Assembly (NCBI GenBank): GCA_023333565.1
Contig: JAJKFH010000755.1
Coordinates: forward strand, 1 to 64,000
Direction of reading: 5' to 3'
Source: Puffinus mauretanicus
Lineage: Eukaryota; Chordata; Aves; Procellariiformes; Procellariidae
DNA: 64,000 bases
The stretch's first letter is position 1. Every line of letters begins with the position of its first letter. The notes below the pieces were generated by a model, which was not told the origin of the DNA, searched no databases, and saw nothing but the letters and a program-made list of their open reading frames with translations. The translations under genes and the position numbers were made by a program. Below are positions 20,901 to 35,900 of the stretch, in pieces.

Positions 20901-23900
20901 CTCCCTCTGCACTGGGATGGCTCCCGGACAGCTCTGCTCCTGCCTCTTTGCTCTTCCCATCCTTGTCTGCTGTCTGAGGTGTGATTTGCTCAAGAGGAGT
21001 GTTCTCTCCAGGCTCTGGAGGACTCGATTTCTTTAGCAATGGCTCTTCCTCACCTTGGCTTTTGTCCTCTTGATTTAACAGTCCCTGTTGGGTCTCTCTG
21101 CCCTCAACAGCACAGGAATGTCCTGCCTGCTTCCTAGAGGGAAGGTGCTCCTTGCTGGATTGCACGTGGTCTGGAGAAGGTGCTGGTGGCTTTGGTGGCT
21201 CCTGAGCCCTCAGCCGAGGATTTGTCCTTTTCCCAGCCCCCCTTGTCTCCTGGCAGACAGGCATCTCTTTCCTGAGTTCCTCTAACTTCTTGGCTTGCTG
21301 ACTGGTCTCTATGGTTGGACTGGGCACTGGATGTTTTAGGTCACTAGCAGACTGTCCCACTGCAACCTAGTCAAAAAAAGAAAATAAAAAATTACCATTA
21401 AATTACCAAAAAAAATTACTGCCTGGGTCTGCTCAGTGGTGCTTGTGGTCCATCTGTACCGTATGGCACTGCCTAGCTTCTGCTTGAATCATAAGTAGTA
21501 ACCTGGTATTGCTGATACTCATCCAGGGCCTCCTGGCTTCACCATCGTCCCACGGTAGTAGGTGCCACAGCCCCGTCATGCTGCACAAAACATTTTTTCT
21601 TTTAATCGGCTCCAACTCTTCTGCCTTTCAATGCCTTGGTTGTGCACAAAGAGGCAGGAGATCTGCCTCTCTAAAACATTCAATGGCTTTTAATTCAACC
21701 TCCTCTGACACGGTGCCTTCCCAAGGAGCAAAACTCTCCCGTTTTCACTAGCCGTTGCCGAGACCTTGTATAATTTCCTCGCTCTTTTTTAAGACTCAGG
21801 GCTCCCACTATACTATATCTGCAATCTCCACTCTGAGATGGGGTGATCGGCATGTCACACACTATCTGGATAACGCTGCCCAAATGATTTATAGTGAAAC
21901 TGTACACCGTGACGTTATCTGCGCTATTCGACCATCCTGTTTCTTTGACATTCGGGAAGCTCAAATGTTTCCGACTGCAGCTGCACACCAGCAGACGTTT
22001 CAGCAAGCTGCCCGCTGTGACGGCTGAGCTTTATCCCGAGGAGATCTGGCAAAATTCTCCAGCCAAGGGGCACTATCTATTTTTGTAGGATAAGGCTCAG
22101 AGGAGGCAGCGATACCACTGATACATGCTGTGCCCGGCTGATGCTCAGCTAGCAACACCAGGACAATCACATGGGAACAGGACATGCACAGGTTCCCCTT
22201 TCATCCCAGAGGGTCTGCTGTTAAGGATTTTCTCCTGAGGTCTCTTATTTGAGCTTTAAGCCTCCAAAATGAGGTCCTTGGGAAAGGAGGGCTGTGGCAC
22301 TTAGCCCTTCTATTTTGTGCCACTTCAGCTTCATTTGAATGCTTGGAAAAAACAGGAAAGGTAATGCCAGTCTCTCAGCGAGCCCTTCCCCAAGCAATTG
22401 TTATGACAATGTGAATATCAGAGGACTGGGGTGGGAGAAGCAGCATAAGGGGGCCATTCCTGCACACAAAATTCAAGTCTGTTTCCTTGGTAGACTCCAA
22501 AGGATGCCAAAGGCCAGGCAGTTTCTGTCTGCGCACACAGGGCGTGCAGAAATAGGGCCCCAGTTCACAGGGTTGCATAGGCACCCCCCAATGCCACATG
22601 TCCCTGCTGCTGCTCCCCTAGAGCCACGTCCCTAGCCCACGTCAACAGGCTGAGTGTCATCACACCGAGCACCCAGTGCTCAGCCTTAGAAGGTTTTATT
22701 TTGAGACAGATGGACGTCCTGCAGTGAAACCCCCCTGGGTTTTACCACGGTATTTGGTCCGCCGTGGCACGGAAAGGGATGGGGACAGACACAGCCCAAT
22801 CTAACCGCAGGGCCAGCCTGGTTCCTCTGCTGGGGGGGCTGAGCAGCCCAGTGCCCAAGGGGGATGGAGGTGGACTAGGGCTGGTGGTTCACAGATGGAT
22901 GCGCAGAGGCGGCTCTTCGCAACGCTGCTGGTCAATGGGGACATCTCTTCGGCTGAAGAGGACTTGGGGCTTGGGAGAAATTTGCTTATCATTGGTGCAC
23001 GAACTAAAGCTTATTCAGAAAAGCTTTCTGGGAGCTTTTCAGAAAAGCATCTGTCCTTAAGTAATTGTAAAACGCTCAAACTAGGGGCATATAAAAGAAA
23101 TATAATAAAATCACCACAAAATTTAGGCAAGAGTGATCATGATGCAAATCCAGTTTCTTCTCTGCTCTTGTGCATGAAGATGTTCAGAGCCTGGCTACGG
23201 TCTGGCATTTTGCAAAGCCCTTCTGCTACGGATAAATCCAGCTGAAAAGAGAAGTCCTGAGCACGAGGCCCAGCGAGGTCCCAAGGCCAGGAAAACACGC
23301 ATGCTTCGACTGCCTCGTTTAAGGGAAAGATTAAAAAAGAAAAAGACAAGCAACCAGTGTCCTGGGGAGTGAAAATATCCTCAAACACCTCTGGAGTTAG
23401 CTTTAAAGGGCTTTAAAACAGCTTATTTGGTCACACAAAAGCCTAAACACTTTCCCCAGCATCGCCAACTAGCTGAAGCATTCAAATTCAAATCAAAAGC
23501 ATTCCCTTTTGTCTACTCAAAGGCACACCAGCTGACAAGTTACAGGTTTCCCTCTGTGAGTGGGTTTTTGAAGAGGAAAATACCTTGATGCATGTCAAAG
23601 GCTCAGGGATGACAGCCCAAGCCTGGCTGCTGCACACCAACACTTTTCACCCTCCTTAAGAGCAAGGGGCGTAAAAATGAGCAGAGAGGGAGAAAATAAA
23701 TTGCTTTGCCATAGGCTCACATGCACAGCAATAATTTCTGCAGCAATATGTGATGCTGATGGGTCAGGTTAAAGATGGGTTCAGGGCGCTGCACTGTGGC
23801 GAGGCCAGGACCCAGATGCTCACTTCACTGCATAACACAGCGGGTTTCTTACCAGTAAACGGTGCTCCTACCTATGGCTAAAGAAATCTAGAAGAGGAAG

Positions 23901-26900
23901 AAAGGAATTATTTTTCACTGGAGCACTCGGCAGTCCCACTTTCCGTATCATGCTGCACCCGGAGTGCCTCCTCTGATAGGCTTGGTCTGTACTGAAAGGG
24001 TGCACCTACCATAGCTGAAGCGCCAAATCCTGACGACACCTGCAAATTGGACTCGGAGAACCTTTTACCTTTTTTCTCGGAGAAAAAAAAAGACTGGTAG
24101 CTTCCAGTCTAGTATTTTCATGGAAAATGCTTCAGGTTAAGTGACAAAAATAGAAGTTGACTAAAAGATGCACTGAGGGTCAGGAGCAGGTGCTGTGCCC
24201 TGGCGCTGCATCACCACCACAATGAGTCTTGCAACAGAGTTTTTCCAACAGGGAAGAGCCAAAAAAGAGCCCAGACCTACTGTATACATGTTGCACTGTA
24301 AAAAAAATTCAACGCCCTGCCCGGCGCAGCTCATGTGGCGTATCTGGCACACTGCGCTCATTTGCATGGGGGCTCGTTAAACACGGGCTGAAGCTCAGGC
24401 TCAATTGCTAAACTGAACAGATGCCATCAGTCTCACTACCTGTCGTACACACACGGCATCCACCCCAACTATAAACAGCCATTCAGTGCTCCCTGCTCAA
24501 CTGATTTGGAAACATTTCGCATGAGGTCAGCCTGCCGATTAAACAGGAGAGCTCACAGCACGTCCCAGGTCACCCGGAGACCAGCTGCTCGGCTGGAGGG
24601 CCCTGACGTACATCTCTCCTCACCACCTCATCTGACATTTATTTGGAGATGGGGAGGAAGCTCTGCTGCCTGGGCGCACAAAGTCCCTTTTTCCCGAGTG
24701 CTTTTGCCAATGGAGACCTACAAAGCCTCAGGAGCAGATCCCGTGGGGTACATGCAGCCTCCCAGGGCTGGTGCCACAATACAACCGAGTAGCACAAATA
24801 TTTTCTTGTTGCAACCCCTGCGTTGGCTGCTTTCTGTCCTAGTTACCTCTGGACCGCCAGCTTTGTTTCCCTCCGACTTCTGTGCTTGATGCTGGCCTCT
24901 CGGTCCCTCGGATGGCACAGGTCCTGCCTCCAACACCTCTGAGGACGACGGAGCATCCTCTGTCTGTCTGCTGACTGCCACAGGCTGCAGGGCAGCCTTG
25001 CCCACAGCCTCTTCCTTGGCTCCTGCCTCCTCCTTCCCTGCTGCCGGTTTCACTTGCTTATCAAAATACATCTCTTTCAAAGAGAAGTGCACATCGCCAT
25101 TGATTTTAGTGTCCTGATTCACAGCTTTCCCGGGCTCTTTGATTTTTGGACTGTTTTCCACTTCTTGATCATTTGCCACCCTCAAACGTGCGTTCCTGCG
25201 TAAGGGGACAGGAGGGACAAACCTTGGATTTGGAGAGGGGTTGGCCCTGTCTCGCCCACTTTCTTCTCGCTTGGAAACCTCCTGCTTTGCTGCTGGAGAA
25301 CCCTCCACCTTCTTTTTCTTTTTAGCTGCAGAGTCTTTTGCCATTGGCTTAGTCGCTAGGTCCTCCACCGTCTCGTAGATGTACGCAAGAAAGCCGTTCC
25401 CATTCCCCTCCGCACTTTCCAAAGAGGTATCTCCATTGGTCGTCACCTCTGCTTTCAAAGGTGCTATCAGTTTGTTTGGAAAGCCCGTCATCGCATTGAC
25501 CGGCTGCTCCTTCGGCTCAGCAACATCTTCATGTAATCTGGACTGAGAATCGGCGACGTGCACTTTTGCTGCATCCTCCTTCTCCCACAGAGAGGCTCCC
25601 AACCGGAGATTCAGATCCCTGGCCAGCCTCCGCTTTCTCTGGAGCCGATCGGGACTCATTCCCTGCAACTTCTCCACCTCCACGTTTTCTTTCCCTCGTT
25701 TCTTGCCCTGTTCTATCTCTCGCAGTTTTTCTTCAGCTTTTCTCTTAATTTTGTCAAACCACTTCTGATGGATTTTGAACTCCGTCATGGTTCCCACTTC
25801 CAGCACGCCAGAGCAGGACACGATGCCTTTGTTATTTCTAGCTGAGGCCTGGTAAATGCCTGCATCTTCTTCTCGGCACCTGGAAACCAAAAGCTCTGTG
25901 TGAGACCTGCCCATGCTCCCCAGGCACTACTGCTGGGCACACAGGCATGCACGCTCTCCCACTTCTTGCTCCAACGGGCCAGAAGATGAAGACGTGGTCC
26001 TTGAGGTGCCCGCAGTAGGTCTGGAGGCCTGCGGCTGGCCTCCCTCCCCGGGCTCTGCCTGTTCTCAGCACTAGCAGATAGCAAGTTGGGCATTAAACCA
26101 GTGTCCAGCTCCCCCCTGGCGTAACTCTGATAAGAGAGGGCTGCGATGGAGGAGGAACAGCTAGCACCAGGCTTCCCAACTGTCCCTGGCCACATTCCTC
26201 TGCAGGATCTTCTCCTCTCAGCTCTTCACAGCCTACATGACATTTCTGTTCTTCCTCCACCCTACTGCCTTACCAAAGCCTTCCCACCCTGCTTCACAGG
26301 CACCAGCACAAGCATGTGCGCGCCATCTCTGCTGTCACCCCTCGGGGATGCCTGGCCCACGGAGATCCCTGCTTCTGCGAGAGGTGCGAGCCTCTGACAG
26401 AAACCTGGAGCACACCTGGGGCAGCAGAAAAGCCCAGGCTAGAAGCGCAAGGATGACAGGACTATCAGCAATACCGATATTCTGCACTTTCAGACAGTGT
26501 CTCACCTGTCTGACATACCAAATCCAGGACTCAAGGTGCGACAGGTCTCTGCTTGCTGGGGACATGGTGTGCCTGGCTCTCCAGAAACACAGTCCTCGTT
26601 TAAAGTTAAAAGAAGCTGGTAGTCAGGGCTGAATAAAGGAGGCCCTTGGCTCCATCACTTGATGCCAAAGTAGCCCTTTCCTTCCCTGACCTCATGGTGA
26701 GAGCTAGGAAAGGCCCTCCTAGTGCTGCAGCCCCTTCCCCTCTCTGCCTTGCTTAGGACACTCCTGTGAACTCTTTCTGTCCTTGTCCTGCCTGATCCCC
26801 TGGACCATCATCCTAGAGGCAGCTCGTGCTTTCCCCTCCCTCACCTTTGCCCAGCCCCAGTGCTCAGCTCCTGTCTGGTGCAGCCATAGCACATGCTGCT

Positions 26901-29900
26901 ACCAGCACTGGAAGGCTCCAGAGAGGGGAATCTCTCCTGACCTTCCTCTTGCTTCCGGCATGGCAGCTATCCCTGCGTGCAGTGATGGATCTCATACTGA
27001 TGTGATCGGGGAGTCATCAGAGCAAAGAACTGAAGGGGAAGGGACAGCTGGGAACATGGCAACGGGGAGCAGAAGGGGCCAGCATGGGTTCTGGGGGGAG
27101 ATCCCTGCTGACAGCCAGCTCCTCCAAATACTGAAAACATGCTCCCGTCACCAAACCCAACCACTCTCCAGCTTCTTTACTCACTTGTACAGCTGCAGGG
27201 TGTGGCGATTTCCATGACGGAATATCTCATACTTGGGTAAGCCACAGTAGCGGTCCATCTCTTCATCGTCCTTATACCACGTCACCTCCGGCTGCGGGTA
27301 TCCTGGGGAGGAGACGGATGGTACATCAGGGTGTGAAACATTGCAACCAGTAGCACAGCAAGCCTGCTCCCACGGGGACAAGGTATCAACAGCAAAACAA
27401 AATGCTCTGGCAGAATAGGATACATGTTATTCTGGGCTCACCACATTCTTTAAATCACACAGCAGAAAAAGTATTGTGAGTGGAAACCCGATGGGCTTAT
27501 CCAAGTCTTTTATCACTCCTAGGAATAGGACTATTTTTGAAGAAAAAATCCCAGCACTTCATTCCTGAACAGAGGGGAGTGGATCACACGATCGTCTCCA
27601 GTAACACTGTCTGGGAGGAGAAGGTGAGCATACTGTCACTTTTATATGAAGAGGCATGTTCTGATGAGACTAAGGCTAAGGTTAGAAAACAGGCATTCGC
27701 CCCTCCGTGGAGCTCACAGCATTTTGCTAAGTGTCATAGCCTGTAAGCTGATCCAAAAGTTTCCATTGAACAGAAACAACCTTGATTGCATCACAGCCAG
27801 CTTGGTGTCTTACAAATGTCACTTGACAACAGATGTCACCTGCCTTTTCAGTAGAATGACATCATGACGTGTGTGACTGGCTGCCTAGCAGGCCGGGCAC
27901 GCAGCCACGTTCCCCGCCACAGACAGTGGTGGTGGATTAGCATGAGTGCCCCACGTGGACCAGTGCTAGCCACAGCCCTCACAATCCACCGACAGCAGCT
28001 CTAGCTCAGAATGAGGGCAGTTTTCAGGGGAAAACTGCTCGAGCCAGTGGCCAACATTAGTTCCCATACTTCACATGGGGCCCCCGGCGCAGCCAAGCTG
28101 ACCCTAAGGATATGGGATAAAAGTTTCAATGACCACGTCATGCCTCTGCTTAGGTCGATACGCTCAACAGTTGTTCAAAGCCCCAAGGTAGATACCCGAA
28201 GCTTATCTCCTGCAAATGCCTCTGCTGGCTTTCCGCGCTGCCGAAGTGAAGGAGTCCGGCACACTGCTCACCTCCACCAGTTCCCAAGGGTCTCCCCACC
28301 AGCCCCTGGCACCCCCGAATGCAGCAGGGGGTCAGTTCTCATGGGCAACCCAGGCACAGGGCCAGCGAGGGCTCTCCAGGAATATCCAAGGCGTCCAGAC
28401 TCGATGGCTCTGAAGTAGAGAGAGGGCAGGGACAGGGCACTACCTGCCTATCCTGGACACTTCCCAGCTGCCAACCCACAGGTTTCAGGGCTGACCAGGA
28501 CCCTTTCCATCTCCAGGGTGAGGAGCCTCCTACTTGCGCCAGCCAGAAATGCTGGCAGCCTGTAGCAATGCCTGAGCCCAGCTTACGCCTGCTCCCATGA
28601 AGGTCCCATAGCGGGAGCAAAAGACCATGAGCAAAGACTCATCAGCAGGAATTCACCCTGGTTTTGGGCAATTCAAAATGCCTTTGACCAGAAAAGCAGC
28701 ATATGCCAAATCTCCTCCTCATGTATTGCTTGGTTCACCCTGCCCCAATCTGCTCTTCTGGTACACTCCCTGTCCCCATCCCTTGCTTGTTGGGGCTCTC
28801 CAGTGTCCTCTGGCCCCTCGAGGGACTTAACCCACTGGAACCAGACAGGGTTGGGGAAATAGTCTCAGAAGAGTTCTCCTTTCCTGCTCTCCTCCATGAA
28901 CAACAGCCATCCCCATAGCCCAAACACCCCTGCAGACCAGATTTTACTCTATTATCTTCCTTTCCTCACTGAGGTCTCTTACTCTGCACTGCCCCTGGCA
29001 TCTACCCTCTCCATCCTCACTGCCTGTACATCTCTCATATCCTTTGCTGCCTCATTCCCCTCCCACGGCTGCCATGGGTAGCTTTGACTTTCTGTTGGTT
29101 AGCGCCTCGTTACTGCTCTTCTGCAGGAAGACAAGTTATGACCTTCTCCTGAAGCCCTTCATGCAAGGCTCTCCATCTTCCCTTTTGGTCCCCGTCTCAC
29201 AATGGTCTGCTCTTTGCTGCTGCTCTGGCCCCCCAACCAGTTTCTGTAAGAAGTGCAAAGCCTCAGACACTTGTGGCTGAAGCAAATGAGCCCTAAACTG
29301 CTAACTGGAGGCCACGAGAGTACCCCAGTGATGGGATCACCAGGGATCGACACTGCTGTTTATATTTTCCATAAACATTAGCTACTGCCTGTACTTGGCA
29401 GAAGGACCCTGGGCTGAATGAGCCTGTGGTGGTTTCTTCCTGCTCCAGGGATGAGGAACAAAACAATTTTCATACACAGCTCACACTTTGCCTGGAGCAA
29501 CCCTACCCTTCCCAAGGGCTGTTCTGCAGGCGAGACCTTCAGGAGGCCCCCATGGTTCGTAACACAGGGAGCTGGCAGGTAGATTTTCCTAAAACCCTGC
29601 GAACAGCAATCACAGCACTTCATTCTGGGAACTGCAAGCGTATCGTTTCTGAGAAGCCCTGTGATGTCCCCCCGTGGCCTCTGCAGCTGATTCCCATTCC
29701 CAGCTGCCGGAAAGGGCTGCGCAGTGCCTTGACGAAAGGCTTTTCCTCCTGTTAAGCCTAAACTCCCTTTGACCTGTAGCACTTGTGTCCTTCAGGCTAC
29801 CTGCTCCCTTCCAGGGGCTACCGCCGAACCAGCCCAGCGCAGGCAAGGCGGGACTAGCCCCTGCGGCATGCTCCAGCCTGCAGCGCAAGGGAGCTGGCTG

Positions 29901-32900
29901 GAAACCCGCAGGCAGAGGGGTGCTGAAAGGCTCCCCTCCTCCCACGCAGAAACAGTGGCCCCAGCTGCCGTTCAAAAACCAGCCGTCCCCCCCAGGGACT
30001 GTAACCAGAGCCAAGCAGGGGATGGAGAGACGCCTGTGCAGGGACAAGGCCCCCTGGCATGCCCTGCGCTCTGCTGAGGAGGGGGGCTGCTGCTGACACT
30101 GCAGGCATCCATCTTCCGGCTGCAGAGCAAATAAATTCCGCTGGTCCGGGGGGGCAGGGAGGAGCAGGCATCACTCCCGGCACATCCCCTGCAGCCACAA
30201 CATCTGCAGCTTGCCCGGCTGCCGCAACGGGCCAGTTTCAAGGGTCCAGGTTGGATGGGGTGGCTGAGCCGAGGGCTCTGTCGGCGGGCATTGCCACGCT
30301 GCAGGGTGCCGGATGCCCACCCTAGCATAAGCACGTTGCAAGACAGAGGAACCATTCATAAATCAGGCACTCGCCCTTCCAAAACCTGTCACTCCCACAG
30401 AGCCCCTGCGCAGCTGGTGCAAAGAGGGATTTGCCAGCAGCTGGTCCCCTGCATCCACCAGCGAGTGCCCCGCAGCTGCAGACAGAGCGGTGCCGGGCGT
30501 TCCTGGGGAGGAGGGCAGGCATCCGCTGCGTGTCTTCGAGCCCAGCAAAAGTTTTTGGGGAAGCGTGTCTTCCAGCAGCATTGCTCCAGCATGATGGCCA
30601 GCCACTGCAAGACGCAGAAGACTTTTCTGAGCAAGGATTTTTTTCCCATGGAGATGGCCAGGTTTAGATCAAACATTCTTTTTCCCAAAGCTGTTGGAGT
30701 CCGAGAAGTCTTCGAACCTTTGGTGACCTTATCCAAAACAGTTCTTGCAATAGCTATCCAAAATCACCCAGAGAAATTCTGTTTAAATCAACTTTCTTTT
30801 TTTTATTTTTTGGGGCAGGGGTGGGGGGCGTTAGTCTTCTGAAACTTGGGAAGGAGGAAAGAGTTTAGGACAATTACACATAATCTCCATGGTTTTCTGT
30901 TTCTGCTCTACACAAGCTATGTGGAATGGGGGCTTCAGGCAGTTTTGGGAGGAAAAGTCATGGTAAGATCTCATCCCTTCTGGCTTTACGGATGTAAACC
31001 TCCCCATCACCAGAAGACAAGGAGGCTTCCAGTAATGCTGACAGGAGGGACAGGTACTCACTAAGAGCCACCGGCCTGCGAGAGGTCCTGATTCTCCATC
31101 CCTCTCTTGCCCTGGCTGCCCCAAACCCAGGCATCCTCATCTCCCACCAGCCTGCTATCTGCTCTTGTACTCACTGCTCCATCCCCAAACCCACCCATCC
31201 ACCCCTCTCGCAGCCCCTGCATTTCTCCAGACATCCTTCATCCAAGCACTTCACTCTCATCCTTCAAACGTTTCCCTAAGAGGGCCACCACGGATGCAAC
31301 AAGTTGAACTCCTTTATGCGTATGAAAATCCTCATCCGCTAAGCATGCGACTGTCTACTCACTTTACCCCAACTCTCTTCCCCAAGCCATGGGCAGAGCC
31401 CTTTCCCCTCTGTAGCCCTACAATAAAATCAGACTGTTTCTGGGCACGTTGCTTTGTTCCCACCCACTCCAGGGACGCGCTACTCAACACGGTGCAGGTG
31501 CCCAAGTTGATCGAGCACCTGCGTAGCACAGGAGAGGTACCAGGCTGCACACTTCTTCAGCACAAGCACTGACCCATGAAGGGAGCGATGGGACCGAGCT
31601 GCTGAGCTGATGATTTGGTTAGCCAGATCAGAGGGGTTGAACCTGCCTAGGGAGGGCTGAAATGGCGCTGAAGAGGCAGCTGTACAACAGCAGGCAATAC
31701 CTGGTACTGACATACGATGGTCAAGGCTAGATCCACTCATCACCTCTCCTGGTTGGCCTCATTCCCTAAGAAGCAGTCACAGACCCAGGCCCCTTCATCC
31801 AAGCCCCCACATCTCATCAGCCGACATCTCTCCTTCCCAGCCAACGCTATACAGAAATGACTGAAAAGTTGTAAAATCCTTGTAGTAGCACCTCCAGTAA
31901 GAGCCACTCTCTGAAGAGAAGAGCCCAGTATCCACTCACTGGGAAGGATCTGTGATGACCTTCGAGATCCTGAAGTCCAGACAGACGCACCAAGGAAAAC
32001 ACTTGGTGCAGACAAGCGGGGTGCGCTCTGCTCTGTAAGAAACTGCACAGTAAATGGAAATGTTCTCGTTCCCTTTTTCACATGTCTCAGAGAACAAAGG
32101 ATGAACTAATTTTGTCTAAAAAAGAAAACATATCATAACTGATGCAGGATTTGACCCAAAACAATCAAATCAGACATCCTAGGGACACCGGTAGCAGGCA
32201 GAACTAGGCAACAGGAGGAAAGGAGGGTTTGTGCAACCACCCAAGAGCAGCCAGTCTGCCTCTGTCTGACTTGGTTACTTGGTTTTTTTCTTGCCTGCAC
32301 TACCCAGCACATTTTGGAGACTGGCTCTTCCGACACTTGCATCTTGCTGCCTTCCTAGGACATGCCCAGCAAGTCACTGGTATTCACAGATGTGGGACTA
32401 CTCTGTAACTCTCATTATTGGTCAAGAAGCAGCAAAAAAATATTAAGATGTTATTGTAGGTCATGTATCCATATTTGGGGCTTGAGAGTCAAAACAAGAG
32501 CAGCTGATAGTCTGCCCTTTGCCTCCTGCAAGTCTATGAACCAAAGTGTCCCTGGACTCCAGCCACAGCAGTGGGACTGAACTGGTTCCACTCTGGTCAC
32601 TGGCCAGGATGCAACCACCACTTCCTTTCTCCCCGTAATGTCTCCCCGTTGAATGTAAACACCATGGCAGGGGGAGGTATCTGAACTACTGATCAGACTT
32701 TGCAGTCAGAGTTCGCTTTCCACCTCATGCACCTCTCTCCCAAAGAGATCCTGAGCTCCTAAAGCAGTCCACAGGACCACATGCAAGAGATGACCGTATG
32801 GCATAAGCGGTCCAGGCTGCTTTTAAGGACGTTTCCATGAAAATTCCTAATTTTGTAGGTTTATTAATTTAAGTGCATAAAGACATTCCCCAGTCTAGTT

Positions 32901-35900
32901 AACAGGTACAAAAATACTGCGATAGGCTACATGCTGAAGATGCTCATTTGACACTTTCCTTCCTTGAGCAGAAAATGAGACCAGTATCGGGTCAAGTTTT
33001 CAATGTGGTGTAATACACCAGGTTATGCCACGCAGCACCAGCAGGTCATCCAGAACTGGAAGGCAGTGTCCTGCCTACCAAGAGCAAGGGTGTACTGCAG
33101 GAAGGGCTTCAAACTGGACAGAGAGCGTATCTGTCTCTAGATGTTGATACTTTGATTTTGGTACAAGCAGAGAAGGCTACTCCTTGGCAGCGTGTCTCCT
33201 GCACAATATACGGTGAAGAGTTTCTCTAGCTTTTCCAGGAGAGGTGCTGGAAAGGACACGGACATGGCATTTACCAAGCTTCCTTGGTAGGGTTGACTGA
33301 ATTATCTCTCCTCTCTCCTCTTGAGAGGAAACTGAGCATGTTGGCATCACACATGCAGGGCACTTCCCACCCTGTCAGCCATCCAGTCTAATGGTGAACC
33401 AGAGTTCAGCTGCACAGATGCATCTCTCATCTTGACAAAGTCCACTTGGAGCTGATGGTATCATTTGGACTTCATAAGCGATGAAGTTTGCTAGAGGGAA
33501 CTGTCAACCTCAAGGTGCAGTTGGTGAAGACTTAAGCCGGTGAGAGAAGCCAGGACTAGGCACTTTAAAAGGGGCAAGAAATCCTGAAAGGGAGACCAGT
33601 GCTACCCCACCTCCTTGCAGCAAGCAGTCATGCTCTGGGTCTGCAGCACTTCTACAGTTTCCGGCAAGGGGAGGTCGAGAGAGAATTGTATCTGCTCTTA
33701 CTCAGGATTTCCTAGCATATCTAAACATCACTAATTTTTTGACCTCTGACACTCATGGCTTGCAGAATGAGTGAGTGCCATGCTACCGCGCAATATGCCA
33801 AGCTTCTGCTTTTAGAGAACTTTGATTGGGAAAGCTCTTCTAATGAATCACTGAGGGGCATGGCTTGGAGGTATCGCCCTAGCAGCCCACTTTTGCCTAG
33901 AAGCAGGAAGTGGTCTGCTGAAGTTAAGCATCAGTAAAATCAATATATCAGTTGTACCCCTGCAAGTTCAGAAAGTCAAACCTGTAAAACGAGTGAAACC
34001 ATATGAGAAGAGCCAAGAATTCAAAGCCGGCAGCTCTCAGAAGGGCTCAGTCTGTGTTTCCTACTGCACAGCTTATTTACAGCATGTTTCTAATGGCAAA
34101 CTAGATTCCCTAAATCTTAGGAAAGTCTTGGTCCTTGTGACTAAGAGGCTCACTGGAGATACCCTCCTCCTTCCAAAACTTACAAACTTGTTTAATGTCT
34201 CTCTCTGAGTAACCTGTTGGAATAATTAACATGTGCCACATCAGGAAGGATCACAGAGTTGTAAACAAGTATATACTATGCAAAAAAGAGGTTTTAGAGT
34301 TTCTATATTTGAAAGGACAAAAGCTCATCAGCAAAGGAGCCACTTGCCTTTACACCAATGCACTGCCATGCCACATCACCACGATGCCATCTTTTTCAGC
34401 ATCCCCCTTCTTTTCTTATTGGCCTAAGCCCTTCCTGCCCAAGGTTAGATTTTATCTCATTGGGCAGAATCCGGCTTTTATTTCAGATGTTGACAAACAC
34501 AGAAGTTTATCACTGATGCAAGTGCAGCTGCACTCTAACCATTTACAGCCAGCAAAGAGAGCCAGAGTTGGCTCCAGTGTGATAGCCTTAGTCTTCAAAA
34601 CTGCACATTCCTGAGTTATGAGTGCAGGATTAGCAGAGATTAGGACAATAAAATGTAGCTGGCCCAAGCAGTAACCAGCATATTCCATTTTCTGGTCTTT
34701 AGTTTGCCTTGTTTGAGATGTTAGATTATGCCTTTGCCTCTTTACAATCTCAGGTGTTTTCCCCCTCCTTAAATTAAAGCTGAAATCATCATGCAATTGC
34801 TGAATCTTTACTTGGCAGTCTGACAACAGCAGACTTAACACATTGCCTTGTTATCACTTGCTCTAGAGTTTAACTAGCACATGTCCAGCACGTAAGGCAG
34901 GACCAGGTTATTCACTGAAGACACTGTTACCTGTCACTATGCACGTGAATTTAGCATCAGAGTCCTCGGATACGGAACGGGATTTGATAGTGGTTTCAAA
35001 TAGCGGCTGGGTTTCCTCCGTCAGCTGAGAAATGATTGCGCAGAAGGTGCTCCTGGAAGATTCAAGAAGCATTTCTTAGAGATCAAAGTACTAGAAAAAT
35101 CAAAGGGTCCCCTTCCTATCTCGTCTCAGAAGCCTGCGTTCTTGTTGTAAATGCCCTCCTGCCCTCCCATCATCCCTAGACTAGGTTGTTCACAAGTCCA
35201 GCCCAGTGTCAGGGTATTTGACTGTTTTTTCACTCCTAAGATGACTCTGTCACTTTAAAGTGTCATTTGGGAGACGTACCCTTTGTCTTAGCCCTTACGG
35301 CTATCGGGGTAGTGAATGTCAAGAACCATTTTAGTTCTTGATTACACCAGAACATTTCTTCGATCAGCCAGCAGGCTCAAAGCAAGACACTACAAAGTCA
35401 GCTTCACGTTCCCGGTACTGCACCATCAGTGTTTCAAGTGTTGTTCTGTTTACTGGGATTTGACTTTATTTGTGAAGACTTCCTGTTGTAATGTTCAGTG
35501 TGAACTGAACATGCCTTCTGAACACAACAGCCCTCTTTGAATGCTTTGAATTAAGAAAAGCTGCCTGCTGCAGGGACAGATCACTGAAGGAGACCTTGAG
35601 CCTGGCTTGCAGCTTTCTGAGCTCAGGAATTATATGTGAAGCTGACATCCATTCCCTGTTTAACCTCTCACTGCTGCAGGTAGGCACTCACACTACATAC
35701 TCCATGAGTTCAGGCACTGACCTCGAAGTTCAGGCTGGGACACCCAAATAGCCAGAACTATCCAAACAGTGCAATCTATGAAGCTCAAAAACGGACCTTA
35801 GATTCTTCAGTCATTTAAGCACTATTCAATGATAGCAATAAATCAGTATATTCATACAGCACTGCCAACCCTGTTGGAGCATCACCAAGAGAGGCCCCAA

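Noticed and set aside
29740..30360. GC-rich patch with several overlapping frames in ALPK3 intron 3
   Set aside because: No frame shows family similarity or paired splice signals; treated as intronic.
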